Shown here: piece after piece, positions 11,213-19,525 of the stretch
Layout: each line of letters begins with the position of its first letter
How positions within the stretch are numbered: the first letter of the stretch is position 1
Source of the DNA: a virus
Reading direction: 5' to 3' (one strand)
Virus record (IMG/VR): IMGVR_UViG_3300048837_000847
Span: 1-31,937 of that record
DNA length: 31,937 nt
The notes under the pieces: generated by a model
What the model was told of the DNA's origin: nothing
Database searches by the model: none
What the model saw: the letters and a program-made list of their open reading frames with translations, nothing else
Position numbers and translations under genes: made by a program

Positions 11213-11940
11213 ACGACGTAATGATCCCGTACAGTGACCTAGAGCGCATGGCTACGGCTATGGCTAAGTCGAACCTGTTCGGCAAGAGCCCCGATCAGAT
11301 GATCGCGCTTATGCTGATTGCCCAAGCCGAGGGCATCCATCCGGCTATGGCCGCCCAAGAGTATGACATCATCCAGGGTCGGCCGGCGCTCAAGAGCCAG
11401 TCGGCGCTCGCCCGGTTCCAGGCGGCCGGCGGCCGGATAATCTGGACGCGCCGCGACAATCAGGCTTGTGAGGCCGAGTTTAGCCATCCCCAGGGCGGCA
11501 CCGTCGCCGTCTCGTGGACGATCGAGCGCGCCAAGCAGATGGGCCTCGCCGACAAGGATAACTGGCGCAAGCAGCCGGGCATCATGCTACAATGGCGCTG
11601 CGTCGCCGAGGGCGTCCGCGCGTGCTATCCGGCCTGCCTCAATCGGCTTTACCTCGTCGAAGAGGTCATGGATTTCGAGCCCGCCCCGGCTGCGCCAGCG
11701 ATGCGAAACGTGACGGAGCTCGCGCCAGAGGTTGACATGGCCCGGGTCGAGGCCATCTATCAGCAGTACAAAGATTACATAGCCTCGGGGCTTCTGCCTG
11801 AGAAATGGGTCGGCGCGGCGCAGTACGCCATCGATTCGGGCGAGACGGATATAGTCAAACTAGAAGCCCGGCTAAACCGGCTTAAGGCTATCCACGACAA
11901 GGCCCAGGCCTACCTAAACGAAGAGCTGGCGCGGGCATGA
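11209..11940 (+). CDS. RecT-family single-strand annealing recombinase
   Basis: A 243-residue annealing protein of the RecT/Red-beta superfamily. It has the N-terminal MIALMLIAQAEGIHPAMAAQ, the core ALKSQSALARFQAAGGRI and the typical QPGIMLQWRCVAEGVRACYP with LYLVEEVMD. Family members anneal complementary single strands during phage recombination and replication restart. The C-terminal 70 residues are less conserved, with a helical tail. Its four-base overlap with a YqaJ-type exonuclease gene is the classical two-gene recombination module. Together they could also form the concatemers needed for packaging. Confidence 0.9.
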   Translation: MNDVMIPYSDLERMATAMAKSNLFGKSPDQMIALMLIAQAEGIHPAMAAQEYDIIQGRPALKSQSALARFQAAGGRIIWTRRDNQACEAEFSHPQGGTVAVSWTIERAKQMGLADKDNWRKQPGIMLQWRCVAEGVRACYPACLNRLYLVEEVMDFEPAPAAPAMRNVTELAPEVDMARVEAIYQQYKDYIASGLLPEKWVGAAQYAIDSGETDIVKLEARLNRLKAIHDKAQAYLNEELARA

Positions 11941-12557
11941 TAATCCACCGCGACATCATCCAGCGCACGCCGGAATGGGACGCGGTTAGGCTGGGGCGGA
12001 TCACCGCCTCGGCCCTTGCCGATCTCATGCCAGCCAAGTCCAAGCCTGCCGACAGTTGGACGGAGACGCAGAGCCGCATCCTTTACACGATCGCCGCCGA
12101 GCGCATGACGGGCCAGCGCAAAGACTCGTTCGAGACGCGCGCCATCCAGTGGGGCCGCGAGACGGAACAGCTCGCCCGGGCCGTGTACGAGATCGACTCG
12201 GGGAGCATGGTCGAAGAGGTCGGATTCATCGAGCTTGACGAGTGGGTCGGCTGCTCGCCGGATGGGCTCGTCGATGACGACGGCTTGGTCGAGCTTAAGT
12301 GCCCGAACAGCGACACGCATCTACAATACCGGACGATAGCCGGGCGCCTATCCGACGAGTATTTTTGGCAAGTCCAAGGCCAGCTCTGGATCTCTGGCCG
12401 GTCCTGGTGCGACTTGTGCAGTTTCGACCCGCGGTTTCTTGACGCTTCCAAGCGACTGCACGTCGTCCGGCTGCTGCCGGATGCCGATGCTTTCGAGCGC
12501 ATCGCGGCGCGGGTGGCTAGCGCCGTCGAGGCTATCAAGACGATCATGGCGGCGTAA
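11937..12557 (+). CDS. YqaJ-type (lambda exonuclease family) recombinase exonuclease
   Basis: A 206-residue PD-(D/E)xK exonuclease. The N-terminal QRTPEWDAVRLGRITAS is the family signature. The active site is Asp109 in VGCSPDGLV and Glu119-x-Lys121 in GLVELKCPN, then YFWQVQGQLWISG with the conserved Gln. It should resect double-strand ends 5' to 3' to make single strands for the RecT partner encoded just upstream. The length is normal for the family and no motif is missing. It is the last gene of the operon and is followed by a bidirectional terminator. Confidence 0.93.
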   Translation: MIIHRDIIQRTPEWDAVRLGRITASALADLMPAKSKPADSWTETQSRILYTIAAERMTGQRKDSFETRAIQWGRETEQLARAVYEIDSGSMVEEVGFIELDEWVGCSPDGLVDDDGLVELKCPNSDTHLQYRTIAGRLSDEYFWQVQGQLWISGRSWCDLCSFDPRFLDASKRLHVVRLLPDADAFERIAARVASAVEAIKTIMAA

Positions 12558-12674
12558 ATTGCCCGCCAAGGCCCTAAATCGGGCCGCTATCGCATCCGAA
12601 CAGCCATAGTCGTACTTGGAGCCAAATAGAAAAGCCCGGCAACGCGCCGGGCTTGTTTTTTAGTTTATGGGTTT
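12558..12674. terminator. Bidirectional terminator between convergent operons
   Basis: A perfect 9-bp stem AAGCCCGGC/GCCGGGCTT (12632-12640 with 12646-12654), loop AACGC, followed by GTTTTTT rightward and by TTCTATTT leftward. It ends both the recombination operon and the long late operon. A smaller GGCCC/GGGCC hairpin lies near 12571-12586. Nothing else is seen in the gap. Confidence 0.92.
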
Positions 12675-13238
12675 TTAGGAAGGTCCCCATACAAGATGCG
12701 CGTCCGGGTCATGGTCGCGGTTGTAGAGTTCAAGCCGTAAAGCCATGACGCCGCCCTTCCACTGGTTCCATTCCCAATCGAACTCGGCTTGATAGAATTC
12801 GACCACGGTGCCGTCATCGAGAACGAGAGCGACTTGCCAGCGGCCGAGGATCGGATCGTTTGAAATGACAGGCGGCGTGGTAGGTATGCCGACGTTGATA
12901 AAAGCCCATTCGCGGCCGGGGTTGTCGCGGTTGTGCAGCTCGACGGTAAGCGATACGGCGCGGTGCATGAGATCCACCGCATCGGGGAAAGGCTCGTAGC
13001 CAATCACGGCCAGGTCGTCATAAAAAATGTAGCTCCAGCCGGGCGCGGTGCAGTGGGCGACGATGGGATCGCCTTCGAGCATTGAGCGCGAGGCGGAGGG
13101 CTTGCGAAGCCATTTGTAGCTTGCGGCGTCTACGATGGCGGTGCGTGGGTCGGTGTCGTCGGGGCGCTCGATGACCTGGACGATAGGCTGGCAGGAGATG
13201 AAAAGCAGCGCGAGCGCGGCGAAGATTAAACGCTTCAT
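12675..13238 (-). CDS. Predicted lipoprotein, last gene of the late operon
   Basis: A 187-residue protein with signal peptide MKRLIFAALALLFISC, whose Cys16 is a lipobox cysteine, so it is probably anchored in an envelope membrane. The mature part is beta-rich and aromatic and contains LTVELHNRDNPGREW (residues about 97-111) and LRLELYNRDHDPDAHLVWG (about 167-185). The first recurs almost exactly in the adjacent small protein. Lipoproteins at the end of virion operons can block superinfection at the envelope, which is plausible here but unproven. Not recognised by family. Confidence 0.75.
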   Translation of the reverse strand: MKRLIFAALALLFISCQPIVQVIERPDDTDPRTAIVDAASYKWLRKPSASRSMLEGDPIVAHCTAPGWSYIFYDDLAVIGYEPFPDAVDLMHRAVSLTVELHNRDNPGREWAFINVGIPTTPPVISNDPILGRWQVALVLDDGTVVEFYQAEFDWEWNQWKGGVMALRLELYNRDHDPDAHLVWGPS

Positions 13239-13405
13239 TCGGCGGGCTCCTCATCGTCCTCGTAGCTAATCGTTAACGGCTCGTCCGGGTTGTCCCGGTT
13301 GTGGAGCTCTTGCGTGAGCTTGCAGGCGCGCTCGATGACCTCGTTGTCTAAGGCGTGGCGCTGGTACTCGGCGCCGGTGTGGTCGGTCAGGATGATGTAG
13401 CGCAT
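13235..13405 (-). CDS. Small protein sharing the ELHNRDNP motif
   Basis: A 56-residue acidic protein. It starts MRYIILTDHTGAEYQRHALD, has LTQELHNRDNPDEPLT at residues 30-45 and an acidic tail DDEEPAE. The motif matches the downstream lipoprotein, so the two probably arose by duplication of a common module. The start at 13405 overlaps the previous TAA as TAATG, and its TGA overlaps the lipoprotein ATG. The protein has no signal peptide, so it would be cytoplasmic or virion-associated. Confidence 0.68.
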   Translation of the reverse strand: MRYIILTDHTGAEYQRHALDNEVIERACKLTQELHNRDNPDEPLTISYEDDEEPAE

Positions 13406-14706
13406 TAGATGAGCCTCCCGAGGTGCATATAGAGATGAACGGTCATGGCGGGGCCGTGAGTTTCTTTGGCGGTGCGGGGCGTGCCATTGGTCCCGTCGGT
13501 TTTTGGTGACCGCACAATGGCACCAAAGTCAAAAACAGTCTGACTGTCATTCATCGCTAGTTGATTTGGGCCACCTCCGCCCGTATCTCGGTCGGCGCGT
13601 CCTCCAGCATCGTGCCAGTGGCCCTGGAAGAAGCCACGCCTGCGGAGGCAACCCGCTACAAAATATCTGTTGTCGTCATTCGCCCCGTGCATGGTCAGGC
13701 CCCTGGCGCTGAATACTCTGGCGGTCGTGGTGCTGCCCGGTATGCGGAACGGATAGAACTCGGCCGAAGCGGAAACGGCGCCGGAATCGTTGCCAGAGTT
13801 GAAAGCGAATGCCATCGTCCGCGCCGACGGGTTGACGTTGGTCAAAGCGTAATCGCCTGCCGTGATCGGGCCGATAGCGTTGGCAAGCGTGATCGTGCGC
13901 CAGTTGGTATAGCTACCGTGTAGTATCTGATCTTCGCCGAGTGCGGCGATGGCGGCTATGGTGTCGGTCGTGTTGGCGAACGTCAGCGTTGCGACGTTGG
14001 CGTTTATGGCCCAGTTGGTGACGGATAGGGCGGCGAGCTCGCCGGAAAGGCCGTCTTTGAAAATCATTTTTCGAGCGCGGAGGTACGGCACGGCGTCGGG
14101 GGCGTTCGTGACGTTGAGTGTGATCTGGCTGTCGAAGTCGGTCAAACAAACGGCCGGAAAGTACGCCCGCGGGTTCGCCGGGTTCCAGGCCGATCCGCCG
14201 CGCCGATCGAGAAGGGCGAAAATCTCGCCAAGCTCGCGGCCCTGCTCTTTGATCGCCCTGATAATCTGCGCATCGGACGGGATCGGCAATTGCCAGGCCG
14301 TGCCCGACCAGGTGAAGAGCTGGGACGAGCCCGCGGCTACGGCTACAGCCTGGCCCGAGGCGTAGGTCACGACGACTTGACGCCCGGCGGGGCCGGCGGC
14401 TATCACCTCGGTTTGGTATCCCTGGACCTGGGCGCCGGCCTGGATGTCAAGCGCCACGTCGCCGCCCGCGGTGGCCAGGTCAACGTAGACCACGGCTCGG
14501 GAGCGGCGGGACACGGCCAGCGGAGCCGGGGCGGTCGTGGTGATGAGCGTCAAGCCCTCGGTCGCTAGGAACTTCGGCCCGCCGACGGTAGTGCCGATGA
14601 CGGGCCGCTCGGTGTCGCTCGTGATGCCGAGCTCGCGGGATGCGATACTACCGACCGCGGAGTTTAGGCCGGTAGACTGTAATATGCGGGCGGTAATGGT
14701 GGGCAT
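13405..14706 (-). CDS. Putative tail fibre or receptor-binding protein
   Basis: A 433-residue beta-rich protein. The N-terminal 160 residues contain repeated short strands (GPKFLATEGLTLITTTAPAP, VVYVDLATAGGDVALDIQAG). A predicted helix (DAQIIRAIKEQGRELGEIFA) separates them from a second beta domain. The C-terminus has GHWHDAGGRADRD and THGPAMTVHLYMHLGR, a His/Gly-rich tip like those of phage fibre heads. It follows the core virion genes in the late operon, the usual place for adhesion genes. The assignment rests on composition, order and tip pattern; enzyme activity is not evident. Confidence 0.62.
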   Translation of the reverse strand: MPTITARILQSTGLNSAVGSIASRELGITSDTERPVIGTTVGGPKFLATEGLTLITTTAPAPLAVSRRSRAVVYVDLATAGGDVALDIQAGAQVQGYQTEVIAAGPAGRQVVVTYASGQAVAVAAGSSQLFTWSGTAWQLPIPSDAQIIRAIKEQGRELGEIFALLDRRGGSAWNPANPRAYFPAVCLTDFDSQITLNVTNAPDAVPYLRARKMIFKDGLSGELAALSVTNWAINANVATLTFANTTDTIAAIAALGEDQILHGSYTNWRTITLANAIGPITAGDYALTNVNPSARTMAFAFNSGNDSGAVSASAEFYPFRIPGSTTTARVFSARGLTMHGANDDNRYFVAGCLRRRGFFQGHWHDAGGRADRDTGGGGPNQLAMNDSQTVFDFGAIVRSPKTDGTNGTPRTAKETHGPAMTVHLYMHLGRLI

Positions 14707-14709
14707 GGT

Positions 14710-15474
14710 TTACACCTGTACTTCGGCCGGGCCGCTGGTCTGAACCAGGTTGACCGTGCAATTGATGATGCCGCCCGCGCCTGCGGCCACGGCCTGGATA
14801 TACATATCCTCTTTCGGTAGGAGCGATATGCCATCAAGTTCATTCACCGCGGTGTCATTCGACACTTCAATCTTGAGCGATTCGAACGGGCCGGGGAACT
14901 CGGCGTCGCCGGCGTTGCCTCGGACGAGGATGACGGTGCCAGCCTGGGCGCGCGCGGTGGCTATAATGCCCTGGACGCTATACTGGCAGCCCGCCGGGGC
15001 GGTGAACAGGCCGGAGAAGGCCAGGTTATTGCCGACCAGGGCTTTGAGCACGGCGCTCGTCAGCGTGCCGGGGACGCCGCCGGTATAGGTGCCGCCGGTG
15101 CCGACCTTGACAACGTAGATGTCGCCAGCATTGACAAGGCCCGTGCCGGCGGTCTTAACGTACAGGCCGAACACGCGCCGGAACTTGGTCGCGGTCGTGA
15201 CTTTGGTCTGGCCGTTTAAGGTTACGTCTTCATAGTGCCGGTTGTAGTCGTTGTCGAGGCCGACCACGCGGACGACGCGCGCGCCCGTGCCAGCGGTTGG
15301 CGTGCCCTTGTCGGCGGTGCTAGAGCTGGACAGGTCAAGCTGGTAGGCCACGTCAAAGACAGAGGCCCAGCGAAGATTGACGGCCAACGGGTTCAGGTTG
15401 ACCTGGCTAGTGCCGACGGTGCCCCGGCAGCGGAGCAAGGGGCGGACGCCGTAAAGATTCGATTCGATACCCAT
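14710..15474 (-). CDS. Virion structural protein, beta-rich
   Basis: A 254-residue protein rich in Gly, Thr and Val with many short beta strands (DVAYQLDLSSSSTADKG, VVKVGTGGTYTGGVPG, IINCTVNLVQTSGPAEVQV). There are no catalytic motifs or membrane segments. The sequence looks like a capsid decoration, fibre base or tail appendage subunit. It is translated between two other putative appendage genes, four bases upstream of the fibre-like gene's start. No specific family is recognised. Confidence 0.65.
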   Translation of the reverse strand: MGIESNLYGVRPLLRCRGTVGTSQVNLNPLAVNLRWASVFDVAYQLDLSSSSTADKGTPTAGTGARVVRVVGLDNDYNRHYEDVTLNGQTKVTTATKFRRVFGLYVKTAGTGLVNAGDIYVVKVGTGGTYTGGVPGTLTSAVLKALVGNNLAFSGLFTAPAGCQYSVQGIIATARAQAGTVILVRGNAGDAEFPGPFESLKIEVSNDTAVNELDGISLLPKEDMYIQAVAAGAGGIINCTVNLVQTSGPAEVQV

Positions 15475-15483
15475 GGGGGCCTC

Positions 15484-16197
15484 CTAGTCTTTGGTAAAGA
15501 TGCCGCGCGATCCGAGCGTGTCGGCCGCGTAATGAACGCCAACAGTATGCAAAAAAGCGTTGCCAGTATAGGTGTCGGCCGCGTCGCCGCCGAGCCGGTA
15601 CAGGCGGAAAGCGCATTGCGCGCCGATTTGGAGCCCGAAGCCGGGGATCGTGGCGACGTTGTGCGCGACGTGCTGGTTGAGCACGCCAGGCGCGGGCCAG
15701 GTCACGGTCGCCACGGTCGGGGCCGGAAACACTTGCCCGAGGGCCGCGAAGGTGTACTCGACGCCCCAAACGACGTTACCTGTGCCGGCGGTGTCTGGGC
15801 TCCAGTGGATATGCAAATACATATCCGAGCCCTCGTAGTAATCATGTTGCAGCTCAAAAGTGCCGTAGACTTCATCGGTCACGGCATCGTCGAAGCGGGC
15901 GCCGTAGATATTGCCAAGGAACACCACATAGCTAGGCGAGCTAGGCCCGGGCCGAAGGTTGCCGGCGGGCAGTATTATGTCCTTATACTGCCGCGCCTTG
16001 CCAAAGCTCTTGAGAAAGCCGTCGTCCTGAAACTCGGTCACGTTCGGCTCAACTCCAAAGCGCGTCGTATCGGCCAAGAGGAGCCGCTTGCGCTTCATGT
16101 CCGCTTCGTTGATCTGGCGGGCCATGTCGAGGAGCGACTTGCTGACCTCCTCTCGCGGTCCGGCGTCGGGCAGCTGCGGCCGGGTCGGGATTATCAT
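15484..16197 (-). CDS. Virion structural protein (possible head or tail fibre)
   Basis: A 237-residue protein. The N-terminal 40 residues are a polar helical segment (REEVSKSLLDMARQINEADM) that may anchor it. The rest is a beta sandwich-like region with DVYGTFELQHD-type strands, MYLHIHWSPDTAGTGNVVW, GVEYTFAALGQVF and a C-terminal FLHTVGVHYAADTLG. A similar H-x-HW...V-x-W-x-x-EY pattern occurs in phage structural proteins of unknown position. It overlaps the Pro-rich gene by 4 bases. Role in the virion is inferred. Confidence 0.65.
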   Translation of the reverse strand: MIIPTRPQLPDAGPREEVSKSLLDMARQINEADMKRKRLLLADTTRFGVEPNVTEFQDDGFLKSFGKARQYKDIILPAGNLRPGPSSPSYVVFLGNIYGARFDDAVTDEVYGTFELQHDYYEGSDMYLHIHWSPDTAGTGNVVWGVEYTFAALGQVFPAPTVATVTWPAPGVLNQHVAHNVATIPGFGLQIGAQCAFRLYRLGGDAADTYTGNAFLHTVGVHYAADTLGSRGIFTKD

Positions 16198-16529
16198 TCA
16201 GGCGCTCCCCACGCTCCGGTCGGGGCCGGCGGGGCCTTGGCATTGTTAATCATAGTCTGCTTTTCGGCCTGCTCCTGGGGATAAATCCCCTGGGCCTTGC
16301 GCACGGCTTCGGCGCTGATCTGCAGGCCCTTGGGCTTCGGCGGCGCTTTGGGCGGTATGATCGGCACGGGGATGAAAACCGGCTGAGGCGGAGGAGGCGG
16401 GGGCGCGGTCATGGGGGGTACCATAGGGGACGGCATGGGGGGCGCTAGCCCGTCCATAGGCGCCACGGGGGCCACTGGAGGAGGAGCAAGCGCGCCCTGG
16501 AACAACTGCGGCGTGAAAATGTCGCTCAT
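16194..16529 (-). CDS. Proline-rich small structural protein
   Basis: A 111-residue protein whose residues about 14-65 are dominated by Pro with Ala, Met and Val (PPPVAPVAPMDGLAPPMP, then a run of Pro before QPVFIPVPIIPP), likely an extended linker. The C-terminal third (GLQISAEAVRKAQGIYPQEQ) is helical. The gene overlaps both neighbours by 4 bases. Proline-rich linkers of this kind in virion operons connect an appendage to the particle or belong to ejected proteins; no family is recognised. Confidence 0.65.
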   Translation of the reverse strand: MSDIFTPQLFQGALAPPPVAPVAPMDGLAPPMPSPMVPPMTAPPPPPPQPVFIPVPIIPPKAPPKPKGLQISAEAVRKAQGIYPQEQAEKQTMINNAKAPPAPTGAWGAPE

Positions 16530-18655
16530 ACGACCCCCATGCTATACAGCTCGTCAACGTCTACGCCGTAGGCGGCCAGGAGCGTGCGGATAAGCTGCTC
16601 CTTCTGCTCGGCCGGGACGTTGCGCTTGAGTATCTTCGAAAGCTCGGCCTTAGCCGCTTTCTCGGTGCCGGTCGCCTTCGCCACGTCGCCGACGAGGGCC
16701 GAAAGCTGATCGACGGCTGCTTGGCGCTGGATACCCGTCTCTGCCTCTTCCTTTTGCAAAAACCCCGGGCCTTTTGAAATAGCGGTCGGGGCTATTTCTT
16801 TTAACTGCTTAGCGACACCAAGGGCCTTGGTATACGCGGCCCGCTCCTCGGGGTCTTGGTACAGGATACCGCCGATCGCCTCGGGTTTGAAGCCTCCGGT
16901 GGCCTGGTAGACCATTTGGACAAACTGCGAATACTCGGGCGATTCGGTGCTGACGCCCTTGCTTGCGGCGTAGCGGGCCAGGCCGTCAAGGACGCGGCCA
17001 TAGTATGCGGGCGTCCCAGGCTGTTCGGTGCCAGCCTCGGCGCCGGCCTGCGCGGCTTCGGCCTGCGCGGGGGTCGAGGGCTCCGCGGCTTCGGCTGCCT
17101 GGCGGCTGATAGCGGCTCCGGCGCGGCCGCCGACCTGGGCGCCAAGCTCTGCGGGCAATTTTTCGGCGATCTGGCCTATGCGCGGGGCGGCTTTCTCAAA
17201 CAGCTCCGCTAGCGGCTTGCTTCGAGCGATAGCCGAGCCGGCCGCCTTGCTGGTCGCGCCTTTAAGCATCGAGCCGCCAAGGCCCGCGGCGCCGTAAAGG
17301 GCCGCTTGCCCGGCCGCCTTCTTTAGCCTGTCCTCTAACGGCTCATCGCCGCCGAGGCCGGTAACGCCGCCGACCGTGGCGCCAGCCAGGCCCATGCCGA
17401 GCTTTTCCATGGTCGGCGACCCGGTATTGACCCGGAGCGGGGCTACGTCCTCGCGGGCGATGGCATCGGCAAGCACGCGATCGAAAACGTAGTTTTTCTT
17501 GCGCTTGGTGAAATCGATATCGAGGCCAAGCTTCTGCGCGGCGTCCATGCTCATCTCGTCTATGTTGCGCTTGAGCGACTGGGCAAGCGCCCGCTGGGCT
17601 TTCGCCGCGTTCGAGTCAAGAGCGCCAGGCTTGAAGGTATCCTCGACAATGCCCTGAAGATAGCTTTTCAGGTTGTTTAGGCCCTGGAGATTCGAGCCTT
17701 CAGCCATGATCTTCTGGAGGCTTTCCATAGCGACCTGACCGCCGGGCATCTTGGCTATGCCTTCAAGGTCTTTCGTGGCCCGCTGAAGCGCTTCTCCGAG
17801 TATTTGCGAGCCGCGCGCGTCCGGGTATGCCTGCTCAAAAGCCTTGCCGATGTTGTCCCAGTTCTGGGCCACTTTGCTGAAATAGCGGTCGTCCGCGCCG
17901 ATCTTGTAGAGCTTTTCTTCGCGGATGATGTCGGCCAGGGCCTCGCGCGTGAAATCTCGCTTGGCAAACTTGCCCAGGCCCTTAGCGCCGGGGCCGGATA
18001 CTTCTTTGAGAAGCCGGTTCGTGTCGCGGCCTTTAAGCGGCGTCATGCCTATGATAGCCTTGTCGGATAGCTTGGAAGCCTCGCCGGCTATGTCGCCTGC
18101 GCGCTTGCCGGCCCGCTTGAGGCCTTTGCCGATAAGGCCGCCAGCCACGCCACCGCCAGCGCCGAACAGGGCGCCGGTCTTGATGTCTTGCAAGATGTCC
18201 GGGGCTTCCTTTTCGCTGGTAAACCCGCGAACGCCGGCCTCTAGCGCGCCTTCCGCGGCTCCGCGCTTGGCGAATCGGCCTATGTCGCCAAGGAAGTCCG
18301 CGCCCTTTGCGGCCTTTGCCGCCCCGGACACGCCGCGCGCAATGTCGGTCGAAACGTCGGCAGCCTTAGCAAGCCTTAGCACGTCGGTGCCAACGTCGGC
18401 AGCCTTTGCCGCCTTGGTCGCGCCTGCCGCGACTTTGCCAGCCTTGCCGATAGCTCCGAGCCCAGGAATAGGGACGAACATAGAGCCGACCGTGCCGACC
18501 GTCTCGCCCGTGCGATAGGCCGGCTCGTTCTTTTTGATCCAGCCCTCGACGGCCTGACGGTCGATCTTTTTGGCGACGAACTCGGGGATGCCGAAGAGCA
18601 GCTCGTCAACGGCTCCGGCGCCGCCGGCTAGCAAGTCCTCCCATTTGACGGCCAT
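16526..18655 (-). CDS. Large internal virion / DNA ejection-type protein
   Basis: A 709-residue protein. I start it at 18655, where ATG overlaps the preceding TAA (TAATG), not at the longer frame that shadows the upstream gene. The sequence is Ala/Gly/Lys-rich with amphipathic helices and several Gly-Ala hydrophobic stretches (ETVGTVGSMFVPIPGLGAIG, GALFGAGGGVAGGLIGKGL, AALYGAAGLGGSMLKG). These could insert into a membrane. The C-terminus is charged and helical. Size, composition and its place between tail and fibre genes match podovirus ejection proteins that extend the tail channel. No transglycosylase motif is visible. The role is inferred. Confidence 0.68.
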   Translation of the reverse strand: MAVKWEDLLAGGAGAVDELLFGIPEFVAKKIDRQAVEGWIKKNEPAYRTGETVGTVGSMFVPIPGLGAIGKAGKVAAGATKAAKAADVGTDVLRLAKAADVSTDIARGVSGAAKAAKGADFLGDIGRFAKRGAAEGALEAGVRGFTSEKEAPDILQDIKTGALFGAGGGVAGGLIGKGLKRAGKRAGDIAGEASKLSDKAIIGMTPLKGRDTNRLLKEVSGPGAKGLGKFAKRDFTREALADIIREEKLYKIGADDRYFSKVAQNWDNIGKAFEQAYPDARGSQILGEALQRATKDLEGIAKMPGGQVAMESLQKIMAEGSNLQGLNNLKSYLQGIVEDTFKPGALDSNAAKAQRALAQSLKRNIDEMSMDAAQKLGLDIDFTKRKKNYVFDRVLADAIAREDVAPLRVNTGSPTMEKLGMGLAGATVGGVTGLGGDEPLEDRLKKAAGQAALYGAAGLGGSMLKGATSKAAGSAIARSKPLAELFEKAAPRIGQIAEKLPAELGAQVGGRAGAAISRQAAEAAEPSTPAQAEAAQAGAEAGTEQPGTPAYYGRVLDGLARYAASKGVSTESPEYSQFVQMVYQATGGFKPEAIGGILYQDPEERAAYTKALGVAKQLKEIAPTAISKGPGFLQKEEAETGIQRQAAVDQLSALVGDVAKATGTEKAAKAELSKILKRNVPAEQKEQLIRTLLAAYGVDVDELYSMGVV

Positions 18656-19524
18656 TATTTGCCTCCTGCGCCTGGTATCATCAGGTCGCCAAGGTTGAGC
18701 CCGCCCATGCCTTGAACGGTGCCGATGCCGGCGAGCTTGAGGCGGTTTTCCATTTCTTCGCGGGCAAGGGCTCGCTGGAAGGATTGGGACGCGCTCATTT
18801 CTTCGGCGCGCTGGGCTTTCTCTAGGCCCATGATTTCTTTCGCCCTGGCGAGCGTCGCCTCCTCTTCCTTGCGCGCGAGCTCCTTCTGAACGTAAAGCGG
18901 GACCTGGCCCTGCCATCCGGCGGCGGCTGCTTGCAGCACGTCCCAGAATCCGGGGCCGCCGCGGGCCTCTTCGGCCTTGAGCTTGTCGATCACGTCGCCG
19001 ACCTTGGCGGGGCTCGCGCCGGCCAGCTCCTTGGCGCTGGTCGCCACGGCTTCGGGCGAGGCTTCGGGCTGCTTGTACGGCTCGACAACGCCGCCGTAAA
19101 GCTCGGAAGGGTCAGGCGCCGCTTCGATTTCCTTGATGCCGCCGTACTCCTCGGACGGGTCGGGCGCGGCCTCGGGCATTTTGAAGCCCATCGAAGGCGG
19201 TGCGGCTACCATGCCGCGCGCGGTCGCGGCGGCGGCCGGTACGTCAGTCTTAGCCTGCTCCATAAGCCGGGCGGCCTGCGGGCTGTAATAGCCAACGTCA
19301 CCGGCTTTGGGCGCGGGCTTCGGCTCGGCGGGCTTAGCGGCGGCCTGGGCCTTGCCTAGCGTGGCGGCCTTGTACGACTCGGCAGCGGCCGCGCTGTAGC
19401 GCTTAAGCTCGTCGTACTTCGCTTGACTAAAGCCGCCAGCCTGGATGACGGGGGCGGTATAGCCAGGGGCGGGAATGGTAGCAGTCTCGGGTACCATGCC
19501 GGCGGGGTTCGTGCGGGGTGCCAT
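18655..19524 (-). CDS. Ala/Pro-rich putative ejection or virion protein
   Basis: A 289-residue protein starting at 19524 behind AGAAAGG and adjacent to the preceding TAG; a longer reading from 19569 is an overlap shadow. Low-complexity Ala/Pro/Lys segments alternate with two near repeats, PSEEYGGIKEIEAAPD and PSELYGGVVEPYKQPE, around residues 120-155. The C-terminal 80 residues form a charged coiled coil (QKELARKEEEATLARAKEIM) ending in a Gly-rich tail. Likely an internal virion protein ejected with DNA, or a partner of the 709-residue protein. Not recognised by family. Confidence 0.62.
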   Translation of the reverse strand: MAPRTNPAGMVPETATIPAPGYTAPVIQAGGFSQAKYDELKRYSAAAAESYKAATLGKAQAAAKPAEPKPAPKAGDVGYYSPQAARLMEQAKTDVPAAAATARGMVAAPPSMGFKMPEAAPDPSEEYGGIKEIEAAPDPSELYGGVVEPYKQPEASPEAVATSAKELAGASPAKVGDVIDKLKAEEARGGPGFWDVLQAAAAGWQGQVPLYVQKELARKEEEATLARAKEIMGLEKAQRAEEMSASQSFQRALAREEMENRLKLAGIGTVQGMGGLNLGDLMIPGAGGK

Positions 19525-19525
19525 A

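Noticed and set aside
16526-18916. Extended N-terminus of the 709-residue ejection-type protein
   Set aside because: The upstream part reads Arg/Pro-rich shadow sequence of the neighbouring gene; the TAATG junction at 18655 gives a normal start.
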